50,480 nucleotides of DNA, taken from NCBI RefSeq assembly GCF_009377175.1, contig NZ_VJZD01000042.1, forward strand, positions 1-50,480, in the 5' to 3' direction. The stretch is from Streptomyces adustus (GTDB lineage: Bacteria; Actinomycetota; Actinomycetes; Streptomycetales; Streptomycetaceae). Shown piece after piece: positions 23,506 through 31,621 of this stretch (positions are counted from its first letter, which is position 1; every line of letters begins with the position of its first letter). A program made the position numbers and the translations under genes. Below the pieces are notes generated by a model. The model saw nothing but the letters and a program-made list of their open reading frames with translations. It did not search any database and was not told the origin of the DNA.

Positions 23506-25265
23506 ATCGTGATCGAGTGACCGACCTCGTCGATCTCACGGCTGCTGTGGATCAGCGCGGCCAGCCGCCCCGTCGCCTTGGCCACGGCCGAGTCGGACAC
23601 GACCAGCAGCCCGCGGACCTCGTCGGCGGGCCGCTTGCGCGGATCCGCCGCGTGGATGCCGTAGTACGACGGCACCCCGCTGCCCTTGTACACCAGCCAG
23701 ACCCGCTTGCCCCCGTAGCGCTCGCGCAACCGGTCGGCCAGCGCGCCCAGGTCCTGGCCCCAGTCCACGTTGGAGTCGTGCAGCCGCAGATGGGTCTTGG
23801 CCGGCCCGCCGAACGCCTCGTTGGAGTACGGCAGGTAGTACGGGTACGTGTGCATCGAGCTGGCCGCCACGAACAGCACCAGCGCCCACGTCGCCACCGG
23901 CGTCCACCGCAGGCGTACCGTCAGGGCGCAGCCCGCCGCCACCGCCAGGAACACCGGCATGAACAGCGCGTAGCGGGTGCCGAAGTCCCGCGAGCCCAGC
24001 ATGGCCGCCGCGAGCAGCACGGCCGTCGGCGCGAGCAGATAGGGCGCGGCGGGCCGCAGCCGTCGTACCGTCACCAGCGCGAGCGCGCCCGCCGCCCACA
24101 GGGCCAGCATGCCCAGCGGCGTCTTCACCAGCAGCGCGGCGGGCAGGTAGTACCAGAGCGGGCCGGAGTACAGCCGCCCGAACAGGAAGCCCTTCCAGGG
24201 GGCCTTCTCGAAGGCGAACTGGATGCGCATCCCGTCCCGGTAGGCGTCCGGGAAGGGCATCAGGCGCACCAGGAGGCCGTGCAGGCCGTGCGCGGCGGGG
24301 ATGTGCTGCTCGGGCGTCCACCGCAGCCGCGGATCGACCGCCAGATACGTCGCCCACACGACGGCGACGGCGGTCAGCGCCAGCACGGCCGCACCCGCGC
24401 AGGCCCCCAGGAGCGCGCCACGCCGGCCCGCGCCGAGCCACGACCGCGCGCCACGCCGGGCCGGGGGAGTGGTGGGGCCCGCGGGCGGCACGTCCCGCCG
24501 ACGGCCGTGCCACACCCACACGGACCCGGCGGCCAGGGCCATCAGCACCGGGACCGCGGGCAGCGCGGACATCTTCGTGGCCAGCGCGGCGCCGAGCGCC
24601 ACCCCGGACAGCGGCAGCCAGAGCCGGGGGCGTCGCCGGGCCCGCCACACCAGCCAGACCGAGGTGACCAGGAACCCGGTCACCGGGAGATCGAGCGTGG
24701 CGAGCGACCCTTGCGCGATCACATCGGGGGAGAAGGCGTACAGCGCGAGCGCCGCGACCGCGCCGCGCGCCCCGACCAGGTCCCGGGCGAAACCGAACAC
24801 GACCAGACCGAACAGCAGGGTCAGCGTGATCACCGGCAGTCTGGCCCACAGCATCAGCCGCCAGGGGTCGTTCCCGGACTCGTACAGCAGATGGCGCCCG
24901 ACCTGGCCCTGGTCACCGCTGAAGGCCAGGTCGACCCGCGGATCGGCCACCGCCACACCGACCGCGACGATCAGCTTGCCGAGCGGCGGATGCTCGGGGT
25001 TGTAGCGCAGCCGGTGCTCGTGCAGGGAGACCGCGGCCGTGCCGACGTACACCGGTTCGTCGATGGTCGGGGTCTGCCGTAACGCCGTGCTCACCATCGC
25101 CACGGCCATCTGGGCCAGCAGCACGGTCACGACCAGCGGCAGCAGCAGGCGCCGGTGCCGCCGCAGCCACTGTCGAAGCTTCGCCGCCGTGGCCGGCCCG
25201 GCGGCTTCCGGGCCGGTGGGTTTCTCACGGTCGAGCACGACCGTCGTCTCTTCGCTCGCCATCAT
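23493..25265 (-). CDS. GT39/ArnT-like membrane glycosyltransferase
   Basis: 590 residues with a cytoplasmic N-terminus and about 10-12 hydrophobic segments. The acidic pair in QTPTIDEPVYVGTAAVSL and the conserved RYNPEHPPLGKLI are the signatures of polyprenyl-phosphate-sugar-dependent glycosyltransferases (GT39/PMT and ArnT group). It would move a sugar from a lipid carrier to an extracytoplasmic acceptor; acceptor unknown. The tail after the last helix contains conserved NVDWGQDL and KGSGVPSYYG. ATG 25265; a second ATG follows directly. Confidence 0.85.
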   Translation of the reverse strand: MMASEETTVVLDREKPTGPEAAGPATAAKLRQWLRRHRRLLLPLVVTVLLAQMAVAMVSTALRQTPTIDEPVYVGTAAVSLHEHRLRYNPEHPPLGKLIVAVGVAVADPRVDLAFSGDQGQVGRHLLYESGNDPWRLMLWARLPVITLTLLFGLVVFGFARDLVGARGAVAALALYAFSPDVIAQGSLATLDLPVTGFLVTSVWLVWRARRRPRLWLPLSGVALGAALATKMSALPAVPVLMALAAGSVWVWHGRRRDVPPAGPTTPPARRGARSWLGAGRRGALLGACAGAAVLALTAVAVVWATYLAVDPRLRWTPEQHIPAAHGLHGLLVRLMPFPDAYRDGMRIQFAFEKAPWKGFLFGRLYSGPLWYYLPAALLVKTPLGMLALWAAGALALVTVRRLRPAAPYLLAPTAVLLAAAMLGSRDFGTRYALFMPVFLAVAAGCALTVRLRWTPVATWALVLFVAASSMHTYPYYLPYSNEAFGGPAKTHLRLHDSNVDWGQDLGALADRLRERYGGKRVWLVYKGSGVPSYYGIHAADPRKRPADEVRGLLVVSDSAVAKATGRLAALIHSSREIDEVGHSITIYRR

Positions 25266-25608
25266 CCGTCCCGGGGTCCGCCCCGCGTGGGGTGGCGGGA
25301 GCGATCCTGAGCCGCCTCATGGACGTACTCTGCCTCAGCTCCCGCCCCGCAGGACGGCACCGCTTCAGGAGTCGTACCGACAGACTTTCCGCCGTGTGGA
25401 CAGGTACGGCCCGCGACGGGCCGGGGTTCAGCTCCCCACGGTCGGACCGCCCGCGCCGCGCCCGCGTGACGAGCCCACCTGCGTACCGTGCCACGCGATG
25501 TTCGCCCGGTGGACGCCCGCACTCCCGCCCGCGCTCATCTGCTTCCTCTCCTCCCCGAAGAAGCTGGCCGTGAGCACGGCGACCTCCGCACCGAAGGGCC
25601 GAGCAACC
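25266..25608. other. 343-bp intergenic region between divergent genes
   Basis: This holds the promoters of the glycosyltransferase (minus) and the toroid-like gene (plus). No clear promoter box, repeat or RNA is visible. The downstream gene remains open in frame through this DNA; an ATG at 25499 would add a basic-hydrophobic segment, but signal-peptide character is weak. Confidence 0.4.
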
Positions 25609-27441
25609 ATGCATCTTCCCTACCAGCGCGGCCCGTTGCACGACCTGCCCGACAGCCCGCAGGCGTACGACGCCGTCCTCGCCGACGTCGTGGAGCAGGC
25701 GCTGGCCCGGCTGACCCCGGACGGCAGCCTCGAACACCCCGCAGGTGGCGACGACATCGGCGACACCTCGCTCGGCGTCACCTCGCTGCTGGCGCTGGCC
25801 TGGCAGCGCTCCCGGGACCCGCGCCTGCCCGCGGCGGTCGGCCGCAGCCTCGCCTTCCACCTCCGCGAGCGCGTCTACCGCGAGGACAACCCCGGCTATC
25901 CCAACCTCCGGCGGAGCGACACCCGACTGCCGTACGCCCGCTATGTCCTGGAGCCCGGCGCGCACCCGATCGGCGACTGGCCGAGCACGGTGTGGGCGCT
26001 GCTCCAGGCGGTGAACGTGCTGGACGCGGCGGACGGGCTGGTCGCCGACGCCCAGCGCGCGCAACTCCGCGACACCGCGCACGGCTACTGGCACCGGCTC
26101 ACCGAGGCGACCTTCTTCAACCCGCAGGAGGCGGGCAACCAGGCCATCGGCTGTGTCGTGGGCGGACTGATGCTGGCCCGCCATCTCCCGCCGGAGCAGG
26201 GGGAGTCGGTGCGTTCACGCGCGCTCGCGCTCTACGCCGACGAGATCCGCGCCCACCGGGTGCGCGACCGGGGCGCGCTGCTGCCCCCCGAGCACCGCGG
26301 CGCGTACGACAACAACTACGGCCCGATCTCCCTCTCCTTTCTCGCCCAGGCCCACCGGGTCAGCGGTGCGGAGATGTTCGCCGAGGACGGGGACGCGCTG
26401 GCCCGCTACCTCGACGCCCGGCTGACCAACGGCGGCTTCGACATCGGAGGCCCCCGCTACAGCGAGCAGCACTCCGGCTTCGAATCGGTCCTCGGGCTGC
26501 GCTACTTCGGCCGACGCATCGGCTCCGACCTGGGCCGCTACCGGGGCGACAGCCGCTGGGGCCGTCATGCGACCAGGGCCGACGGCGGTCTCGACGGCCA
26601 CTTCGCGTTCATGCTGGTCTGGCAGATCCAGGACCCTACGCGCTGGCACCGCACCCCCGCCGCCCCGACGGCGCGGCATCAACTACGCGCGGGCACCGTC
26701 TCGGTGGCCTTCGACGACCGGATGACCCCGGCGCTCGTCGAGGCGGCCGGCACGTACTGCCTGGCCGCCGTCGTGAACCGTCAGCACGGCTTCGGACCGG
26801 TGCTCGACGGCTTCCTGATGTGCCGTCCGACGGGCGAGGTCCGCGTCCGGGACGTGCGCGTGGACGGCCTGACGGCCAAACTGGTCACCCAGCCGGTCGT
26901 CGGCCGCGACCACGTCCTGCGCCATGTCCGATCCCTGTACGTCACCGACGGCACGAGCCTGTGGACGACGGTCGTCGTGCAGCGGCTGGACGGTACGCCG
27001 TACCTGCTGGCCGGGCTGCCCTACGCCGCCGACGACGGCGACCGGGTACGCAGGACCGCGCAGGCACGGGTGACGGGCGCGGGCCCGCTGCGGCTCACCC
27101 ACCCCCGCACCACCGGCGTCGACCACTTCGACGCCCGCGCCGCGACCACGCAGGAGCAGGCCGCCTTCGCCCTGGCCGCCGACCCACGGGTGTACGGCAA
27201 CCCCGACGAGGGCTGGCGGCACCTGGTGTCCTCCAGCGCGCTGGAGGCGGACCCGGCACCCGGCGCCCCGGAGCACCTGCACGTGTTCGCGGTGCGCTAC
27301 GGCCCCGAGGGCCGCCCGTTCGCCCCCGTCTTCGCCGACGGCGAGACGGGCCTGACGGTCCGCACTGAGGCCTTCACCGCACTGATCGGGCAACCGGCGG
27401 GCGACGCGTCGGGGGAACCGGAGCTGACCCTGCGCGCGTGA
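25609..27441 (+). CDS. Unassigned 610-aa protein, possibly (alpha/alpha)-toroid plus beta-sandwich polysaccharide-active enzyme
   Basis: Residues 1-350 are helical with toroid-like motifs (YDNNYGPISLSFLAQAHRVS, TNGGFDIGGPRYSEQHSGFE), recalling heparinase/alginate-lyase-like or glycan-trimming folds; residues 360-610 are beta-rich (VSVAFDDRM, VDHFDARAATTQEQ). No signal peptide from ATG 25609, though an upstream in-frame extension could encode one. Several Tyr/His/Asn/Arg clusters (NNYGPIS, RYSEQHSGF) could be catalytic. Family not recognised with confidence. Neighbours: divergent GT39-like enzyme, convergent P-loop kinase. Confidence 0.5.
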   Translation: MHLPYQRGPLHDLPDSPQAYDAVLADVVEQALARLTPDGSLEHPAGGDDIGDTSLGVTSLLALAWQRSRDPRLPAAVGRSLAFHLRERVYREDNPGYPNLRRSDTRLPYARYVLEPGAHPIGDWPSTVWALLQAVNVLDAADGLVADAQRAQLRDTAHGYWHRLTEATFFNPQEAGNQAIGCVVGGLMLARHLPPEQGESVRSRALALYADEIRAHRVRDRGALLPPEHRGAYDNNYGPISLSFLAQAHRVSGAEMFAEDGDALARYLDARLTNGGFDIGGPRYSEQHSGFESVLGLRYFGRRIGSDLGRYRGDSRWGRHATRADGGLDGHFAFMLVWQIQDPTRWHRTPAAPTARHQLRAGTVSVAFDDRMTPALVEAAGTYCLAAVVNRQHGFGPVLDGFLMCRPTGEVRVRDVRVDGLTAKLVTQPVVGRDHVLRHVRSLYVTDGTSLWTTVVVQRLDGTPYLLAGLPYAADDGDRVRRTAQARVTGAGPLRLTHPRTTGVDHFDARAATTQEQAAFALAADPRVYGNPDEGWRHLVSSSALEADPAPGAPEHLHVFAVRYGPEGRPFAPVFADGETGLTVRTEAFTALIGQPAGDASGEPELTLRA

Positions 27442-27490
27442 GCGGCGGCGGACCCGCCCGAGGACTTGCCGCGGCCGCCGCGCACCCGCC

Positions 27491-28210
27491 TCACGGCCCC
27501 GCCGCGACCTGCGGAACGGCCGCCTCCGGCACCACCAGATCAGCCCGCTCCCGGGTCCCCGCCACCAGGTCGGCGTTGCGCTGGTCCGTGCCCAGCACCC
27601 ACGCCACGGCCTCCTCGTGCCCCTTGCCGAACTCCTCGTGCCGGGCCACCAGCCGACGGATCCGCTCCTGCTCGTCCACCTCGCAGAACCACACCTCGTC
27701 CAGTTGCGGCCGTACCCGCCGCCACGCACCCGTCCCCAGCAGCAGGTAGTTCCCCTCCGTCACGACCAGCCGCGCCGTCGACGGCACCGGGACCGCCCCC
27801 GCGAGCGGCTGTTCCAGCACCCGTTCGAACCCGGGCGCGTACACGATGTCGTCCCCGTCCGCCTCCTCCCGCAGTCGCCGCAGCAGCGCCGCGTACCCGG
27901 CCGCGTCGAACGTGTCCGGCGCGCCCTTGCGGTCGCGGCGGCCGAGCCGGTCCAGCTCGACGTCGGCGAGATGGAAGCCGTCCATCGGGACGTGCGCGAC
28001 CCAGGCGGGCCCGTCCCCGTTCAGCTCCCGGACCAGCCAGGCGGCGAGCGTGCTCTTGCCCGCGCCCGGGCTGCCGGCGACCCCGAGGATCGCCCGCCGC
28101 CCGGGCCGCACGAGCGCGGCGGCCCGGCGCAGCAGGTCGGCGGAGGTCGGGCGCGAAGCACCCGTCCCGGAAGGCGGATCGGACTCGGTCGGCGGTGCGT
28201 CAGGGGACAT
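27491..28210 (-). CDS. P-loop nucleoside/nucleotide-type kinase (uridine-kinase/pantothenate-kinase-like)
   Basis: 239 residues from ATG 28210. Walker A is GVAGSPGAGKSTLA near residue 48; the substrate-site motif is VPMDGFHLADVELDRLGRRD, the conserved lid region is KGAPDTFDAAGY, and VVTEGNYLLL follows, the arrangement of COG1072-like kinases acting on small metabolites (uridine, pantothenate, fructose). The in-frame extension to 28297 overlaps a DUF6928 remnant on the other strand and is unlikely. Substrate cannot be told. Convergent with the toroid-like gene 49 bp away. Confidence 0.8.
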   Translation of the reverse strand: MSPDAPPTESDPPSGTGASRPTSADLLRRAAALVRPGRRAILGVAGSPGAGKSTLAAWLVRELNGDGPAWVAHVPMDGFHLADVELDRLGRRDRKGAPDTFDAAGYAALLRRLREEADGDDIVYAPGFERVLEQPLAGAVPVPSTARLVVTEGNYLLLGTGAWRRVRPQLDEVWFCEVDEQERIRRLVARHEEFGKGHEEAVAWVLGTDQRNADLVAGTRERADLVVPEAAVPQVAAGP

Positions 28211-28227
28211 GAGGCGATCATCCAGCC

Positions 28228-28440
28228 GATCGGACGCCCTGACCAGGGATCGGACGGCCGCCATGGTGCGGCGGCTCCACCCGGGCCGGGAGATCACGGA
28301 GTGCGGGGGCTCGACGCTGAACGGCGGCGTGTACCCGCCGAGCGGGACGGTCTACGCGGCCAGTTGGCCGGGCCTGGAGTTCATCGGCGATCAGCAGGTG
28401 GTGATCGACTTCCCCTCGCGGCTTCCGGGACACCTCCGGG
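28228..28440 (+). pseudogene. DUF6928-like fragment
   Basis: One plus-strand frame contains DRTAAMVRRLHPGREITECG then VYPPSGTVYAASWPGLEF and VVIDFPSRLPGHLR, which resemble the central part of Streptomyces DUF6928 proteins (LVRALHPDREI, PPDGIVYAGSWPG). The usual start and the C-terminal half are absent, and after residue LPGHLR the frame runs into antisense of the downstream gene. It looks like an internal fragment left by rearrangement. Confidence 0.5.
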
Positions 28441-28459
28441 CCTCCGGCGGCGAGCGGCG

Positions 28460-29095
28460 TCAGAGCGCGTTGATCGCCGACGGTGCGCGCTCCGCGCGGG
28501 TCAGTGCGCGCAGCAGAGCCGTCCGGCCGTGCCGACGGACGGCGAGTCTGGCCAGCAGGGCCAGCACGGGATCGAACGCGGCGGCCGGGATCTCCATTGC
28601 GGGGATTCCCACGCTGACCGCCAGATCGTCCATGTGAACGGCGAGTTCCGTCAGCCGTGTCACAAGGAAGTCGTCGAGGCTCAGGGACCAACCCGTCTGC
28701 GGCAGGAAGACGGTCCGGTCACCCGGGGTCCCCGGCAGCACGAACCGCTGTCCGGCGAGTTCCGCGCGGGCGTGTTCGAACAAGGCTTGAGCGCCCTCGG
28801 ACGCGATCTCCGCCCCCTTCGCCCGGATACCGGTGTTCACCTCACCGTCGAGTGGCGCATCGATCCACGCGGCACGCGCATAGTGTTCGAGAAGGGGGAT
28901 CGGCGCCTGCCCCGACGCGGATTCCCGCAGTGCCGGGGTCACGCTGAGGACCTGGTACGCCAGATGACCGGCCAGGGCGGCGACGGACATCTCCGCCAAC
29001 GCGCTCGGCTTCTCCCAGGAAGCGGCGACCTCAGGCGTGCTCAGCAAGGTCACCGCCTGAGTCGCGGCACCCAGATACGCGTCTGCGAGACCCAT
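28460..29095 (-). CDS. MDMPI-type (DinB-like) mycothiol-associated protein
   Basis: 211 residues from ATG 29095 just after a G-rich ribosome site. The four-helix bundle has an early MSVAALAGHLAYQVLSV helix and a later FLVTRLTELAVHMDDLAVSV helix; the two histidines plus the aspartate match the metal-binding pattern of the MDMPI_N/DinB fold. Homologues include mycothiol-dependent maleylpyruvate isomerase, but many are of unknown function. It diverges from the TerD gene across a spacer with a 7-bp tandem repeat. Confidence 0.75.
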   Translation of the reverse strand: MGLADAYLGAATQAVTLLSTPEVAASWEKPSALAEMSVAALAGHLAYQVLSVTPALRESASGQAPIPLLEHYARAAWIDAPLDGEVNTGIRAKGAEIASEGAQALFEHARAELAGQRFVLPGTPGDRTVFLPQTGWSLSLDDFLVTRLTELAVHMDDLAVSVGIPAMEIPAAAFDPVLALLARLAVRRHGRTALLRALTRAERAPSAINAL

Positions 29096-29203
29096 CAAGC
29101 CCCCCGTCGCCGGTCGGCCCCGGTACGCGGGTCGGCGACCGGGCGGTACATCTGATGATAGGTCCGGGGAGTTGCGCCCGAGGCAGGATGTGGGACATCC
29201 GGG

Positions 29204-29252
29204 CGGACTGCGGACTGCGGACTGCGGACTGCGGACTGCGGACTGCGGACTG
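29204..29252 (+). repeat. Tandem repeat (CGGACTG) x7
   Basis: Seven exact copies of a 7-bp unit, with a partial eighth (CGG). They lie in the spacer between the divergent MDMPI and TerD genes, 95 bp before the TerD start. The unit length is not a multiple of 3, and no copy differs, so it could expand or contract by slippage and change promoter spacing. Confidence 0.85.
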
Positions 29253-29346
29253 CGGTCGCGGCCGTCGGGGCGGCGAACGGCTCGGCCTCGCCGTCGTGAT
29301 GTGACAAGGTGCGACGAAGTGACGGGGAGAGCGCGGGGAGGACGGC

Positions 29347-30792
29347 ATGGCTGAGCTTCGTAAAGGCGAGAACACGGCGGTGGGCTCAGGGTGCGTCACC
29401 GTCGAACTGCACGCGGTGGGTGACGCGGTCGATCTCAGTGCCCTGCTGGTCTCCGCGGACGGGAAGGTCAGGTCCGACGACGACCTGGTCTTCTACAACC
29501 AGCCCTCCGCCGAGTCCGGAGCCGTCCGGCACCTGGCCGCCGACACCGAGGGGCCCGAGCGGATCGTCGTGGATCCGGCCGCACTGCCCACGGACGTGGA
29601 CCGGGTCGTCCTGGTGGGCAGCTGCGACCCCGACGACCCGACCCGTACCTTCAGCGACGTCAGGGACGTGCTGGTACGTGCCGAGCAGGACGGGGCCGAA
29701 CCGGTGCGGTTCTGTCCGCCCGCCCTCGTGGACGGCGAGCGCGCCGTGCTGCTGATGGAGCTCTACCGCCGAGGTCCGGTCTGGAAGCTGCGCGCCATCG
29801 GGCAGGGCTACGCCGACGGACTGGCCGGCCTCGCCACCGACTTCGGCATCCGGGTCGAGGAGCCGCAGCCTGCCCCGGCCGGGGAGCGGCCCGACACCGA
29901 CCACGGCGGAGCTTCGCTCGGCACCGACCACCGCGGGGCCCCGCTCGACACCGACACCGGTCGGGCCCCACTCGACACCCCGTCGGTGGTGGAGCCGGTG
30001 CCGGTGCCCGGGCCGCCGTCCGTCGGCGCCGCGGCGCCGGCGAACCTGCGCAAGCCTCCGCTGGGCAGAGTCAGTCTCGACAAGGGCGGCCGGATCTCGA
30101 TCGGGCTGGACAAGTCGGACCGCGAGTCGGTGGTCACCGCGTCCCTGGAGTGGGACGGCGGCAGCGACCGGCGCCGCAGGATGGGCGCCGACCTCGACCT
30201 GTACGCCCTGTTCGTGCCCGCCGCCAAGGCCGTGCGCGGGGAGACGGCGCCCGGCACCCTCGTCAAGACCGGTCATGTGGCGCAGGGCGAGCCGCTGCGG
30301 CCCGGGTCGGCGGTCGCCGGGACCGGGACCCGGACCGGGACCGCTTCGGACACGGCGAAGAAAGGGAAGGGCGGTGACGTCGTCTACTACAAGCGCCTCG
30401 GTTCGGTGCAGAGCCCGCCCTACATCCGCCTCGACGGCGACGCACGCGCTCCGGGCCGTGAGTCGCTGCGCATCGTGCGCCCCGACGAGCAGGGATACGT
30501 CCTGCTGTGCGCCTACTCCGCCGTCAGCAACGGCTACGGCTCCTTCCGCAGTTTCGGCGCGCGGGTCGTCGTCGACGACGGGCGCGGTTCCACCGTCACC
30601 GTCCCGCTCTTCGAGAACACCAAGACCCGCTACTGGGTCGCCATCGCCCTCGTCGATTTCACCGGCGCCGACGGGGCGGCGATCCACCACATCGAGGCCT
30701 ACAGCGGCCGGATGACGGAACGCCGGCCGGTCCTCAACCCGGACGGGACCATCGCGATGAACGCGGGACCGGTGGAGTTCAAGCGGCGCTGA
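29347..30792 (+). CDS. TerD-family protein with two related domains
   Basis: 481 residues from ATG 29347 (GGGGAGGA upstream). Residues 1-175 form an N-terminal TerD-type domain (LRKGENTAV opening, [20 protein letters not shown], and FRVDP-like [11 protein letters not shown]). A Pro/Asp-rich linker with repeated Asp-Thr-Asp-His motifs runs from about 180 to 225. Residues about 230-480 are a second, TerD-like calcium-binding domain ([51 protein letters not shown]). Streptomyces TerD-like proteins are calcium-responsive and affect development; tellurite resistance is only a historical label. Monocistronic by spacing. Confidence 0.85.
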   Translation: MAELRKGENTAVGSGCVTVELHAVGDAVDLSALLVSADGKVRSDDDLVFYNQPSAESGAVRHLAADTEGPERIVVDPAALPTDVDRVVLVGSCDPDDPTRTFSDVRDVLVRAEQDGAEPVRFCPPALVDGERAVLLMELYRRGPVWKLRAIGQGYADGLAGLATDFGIRVEEPQPAPAGERPDTDHGGASLGTDHRGAPLDTDTGRAPLDTPSVVEPVPVPGPPSVGAAAPANLRKPPLGRVSLDKGGRISIGLDKSDRESVVTASLEWDGGSDRRRRMGADLDLYALFVPAAKAVRGETAPGTLVKTGHVAQGEPLRPGSAVAGTGTRTGTASDTAKKGKGGDVVYYKRLGSVQSPPYIRLDGDARAPGRESLRIVRPDEQGYVLLCAYSAVSNGYGSFRSFGARVVVDDGRGSTVTVPLFENTKTRYWVAIALVDFTGADGAAIHHIEAYSGRMTERRPVLNPDGTIAMNAGPVEFKRR

Positions 30793-30880
30793 CCGCCGAC
30801 TCCCGGCTCCAGGACACCGAGTCGGCAAGATGTGGCGCGTGCCACCCCGTGGACGGCGTCGGGCGGGGAACGGTGAAGGT

Positions 30881-31621
30881 ATGACGGAGCTCGGTCTGCC
30901 CGAAAACATCCTGGCCTGCCTCTTCGATCTGGACGGGGTCGTCACCAAGACCGCCGTGGTGCACGCGTCCGCCTGGAAGGAGACGTTCGACGCGTTCCTG
31001 CGCGAGCGCGAGGGCGAGCGCTTCCGGCCGTTCGACGCCGCGGCCGACTACGCCTCGTACGTCGACGGCCGCCCACGCGCCGACGGGGTACGCACCTTCC
31101 TCGCCTCCCGCGGCATCGAACTGCCGGAGGGCACGGCGGACGACCCGCCGGACGCCGGTACCGTCCACGGCCTCGGCAACCGCAAGAACGAACTGCTCCT
31201 GGAGAAGATCCGCACCCAGGGCGTCGAGGCCTACGACGGCACCCTGCGCTACATCGAGGCGGTCCGCGCGCACGGACTGCGGACCGCGATCGTCTCCTCC
31301 AGCGCCAACACCCTCGACGTCCTGCGCTCGATCGGCGCCGAGCACCTCTTCGACGTACGCGTCGACGGGGTCGTGGCCGCCGACCGGAAGTTGCCGGGCA
31401 AGCCGCACCCGGACACCTTCCTCGCCGCCGCCCAAGACCTCGGTGTGCCGCCCGCCCGCGCCGCCGTCTTCGAGGACGCCCTGGCCGGGGCGGACGCGGG
31501 CCGCGCCGGGCACTTCGGATACGTCGTCGGCGTCGACCGGACAGGACAGGCCGACGCGCTGCGCGCACACGGCGCGGACGTCGTCGTGAAGGACCTCGCG
31601 GAACTGGGAGGCCGGGCGTGA
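30881..31621 (+). CDS. HAD-family beta-phosphoglucomutase
   Basis: 246 residues from ATG 30881. The nucleophile motif FDLDGVV has D16 and D18; a long cap domain follows ([14 protein letters not shown] to [15 protein letters not shown]). [16 protein letters not shown] and [11 protein letters not shown] complete the HAD motifs. The sequence is typical of actinobacterial beta-PGM fused-context genes that interconvert beta-glucose-1-phosphate and glucose-6-phosphate. Its stop overlaps the GH65 start by 4 bp (GTGA), so the phosphorylase product feeds directly into this enzyme. Confidence 0.87.
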   Translation: MTELGLPENILACLFDLDGVVTKTAVVHASAWKETFDAFLREREGERFRPFDAAADYASYVDGRPRADGVRTFLASRGIELPEGTADDPPDAGTVHGLGNRKNELLLEKIRTQGVEAYDGTLRYIEAVRAHGLRTAIVSSSANTLDVLRSIGAEHLFDVRVDGVVAADRKLPGKPHPDTFLAAAQDLGVPPARAAVFEDALAGADAGRAGHFGYVVGVDRTGQADALRAHGADVVVKDLAELGGRA

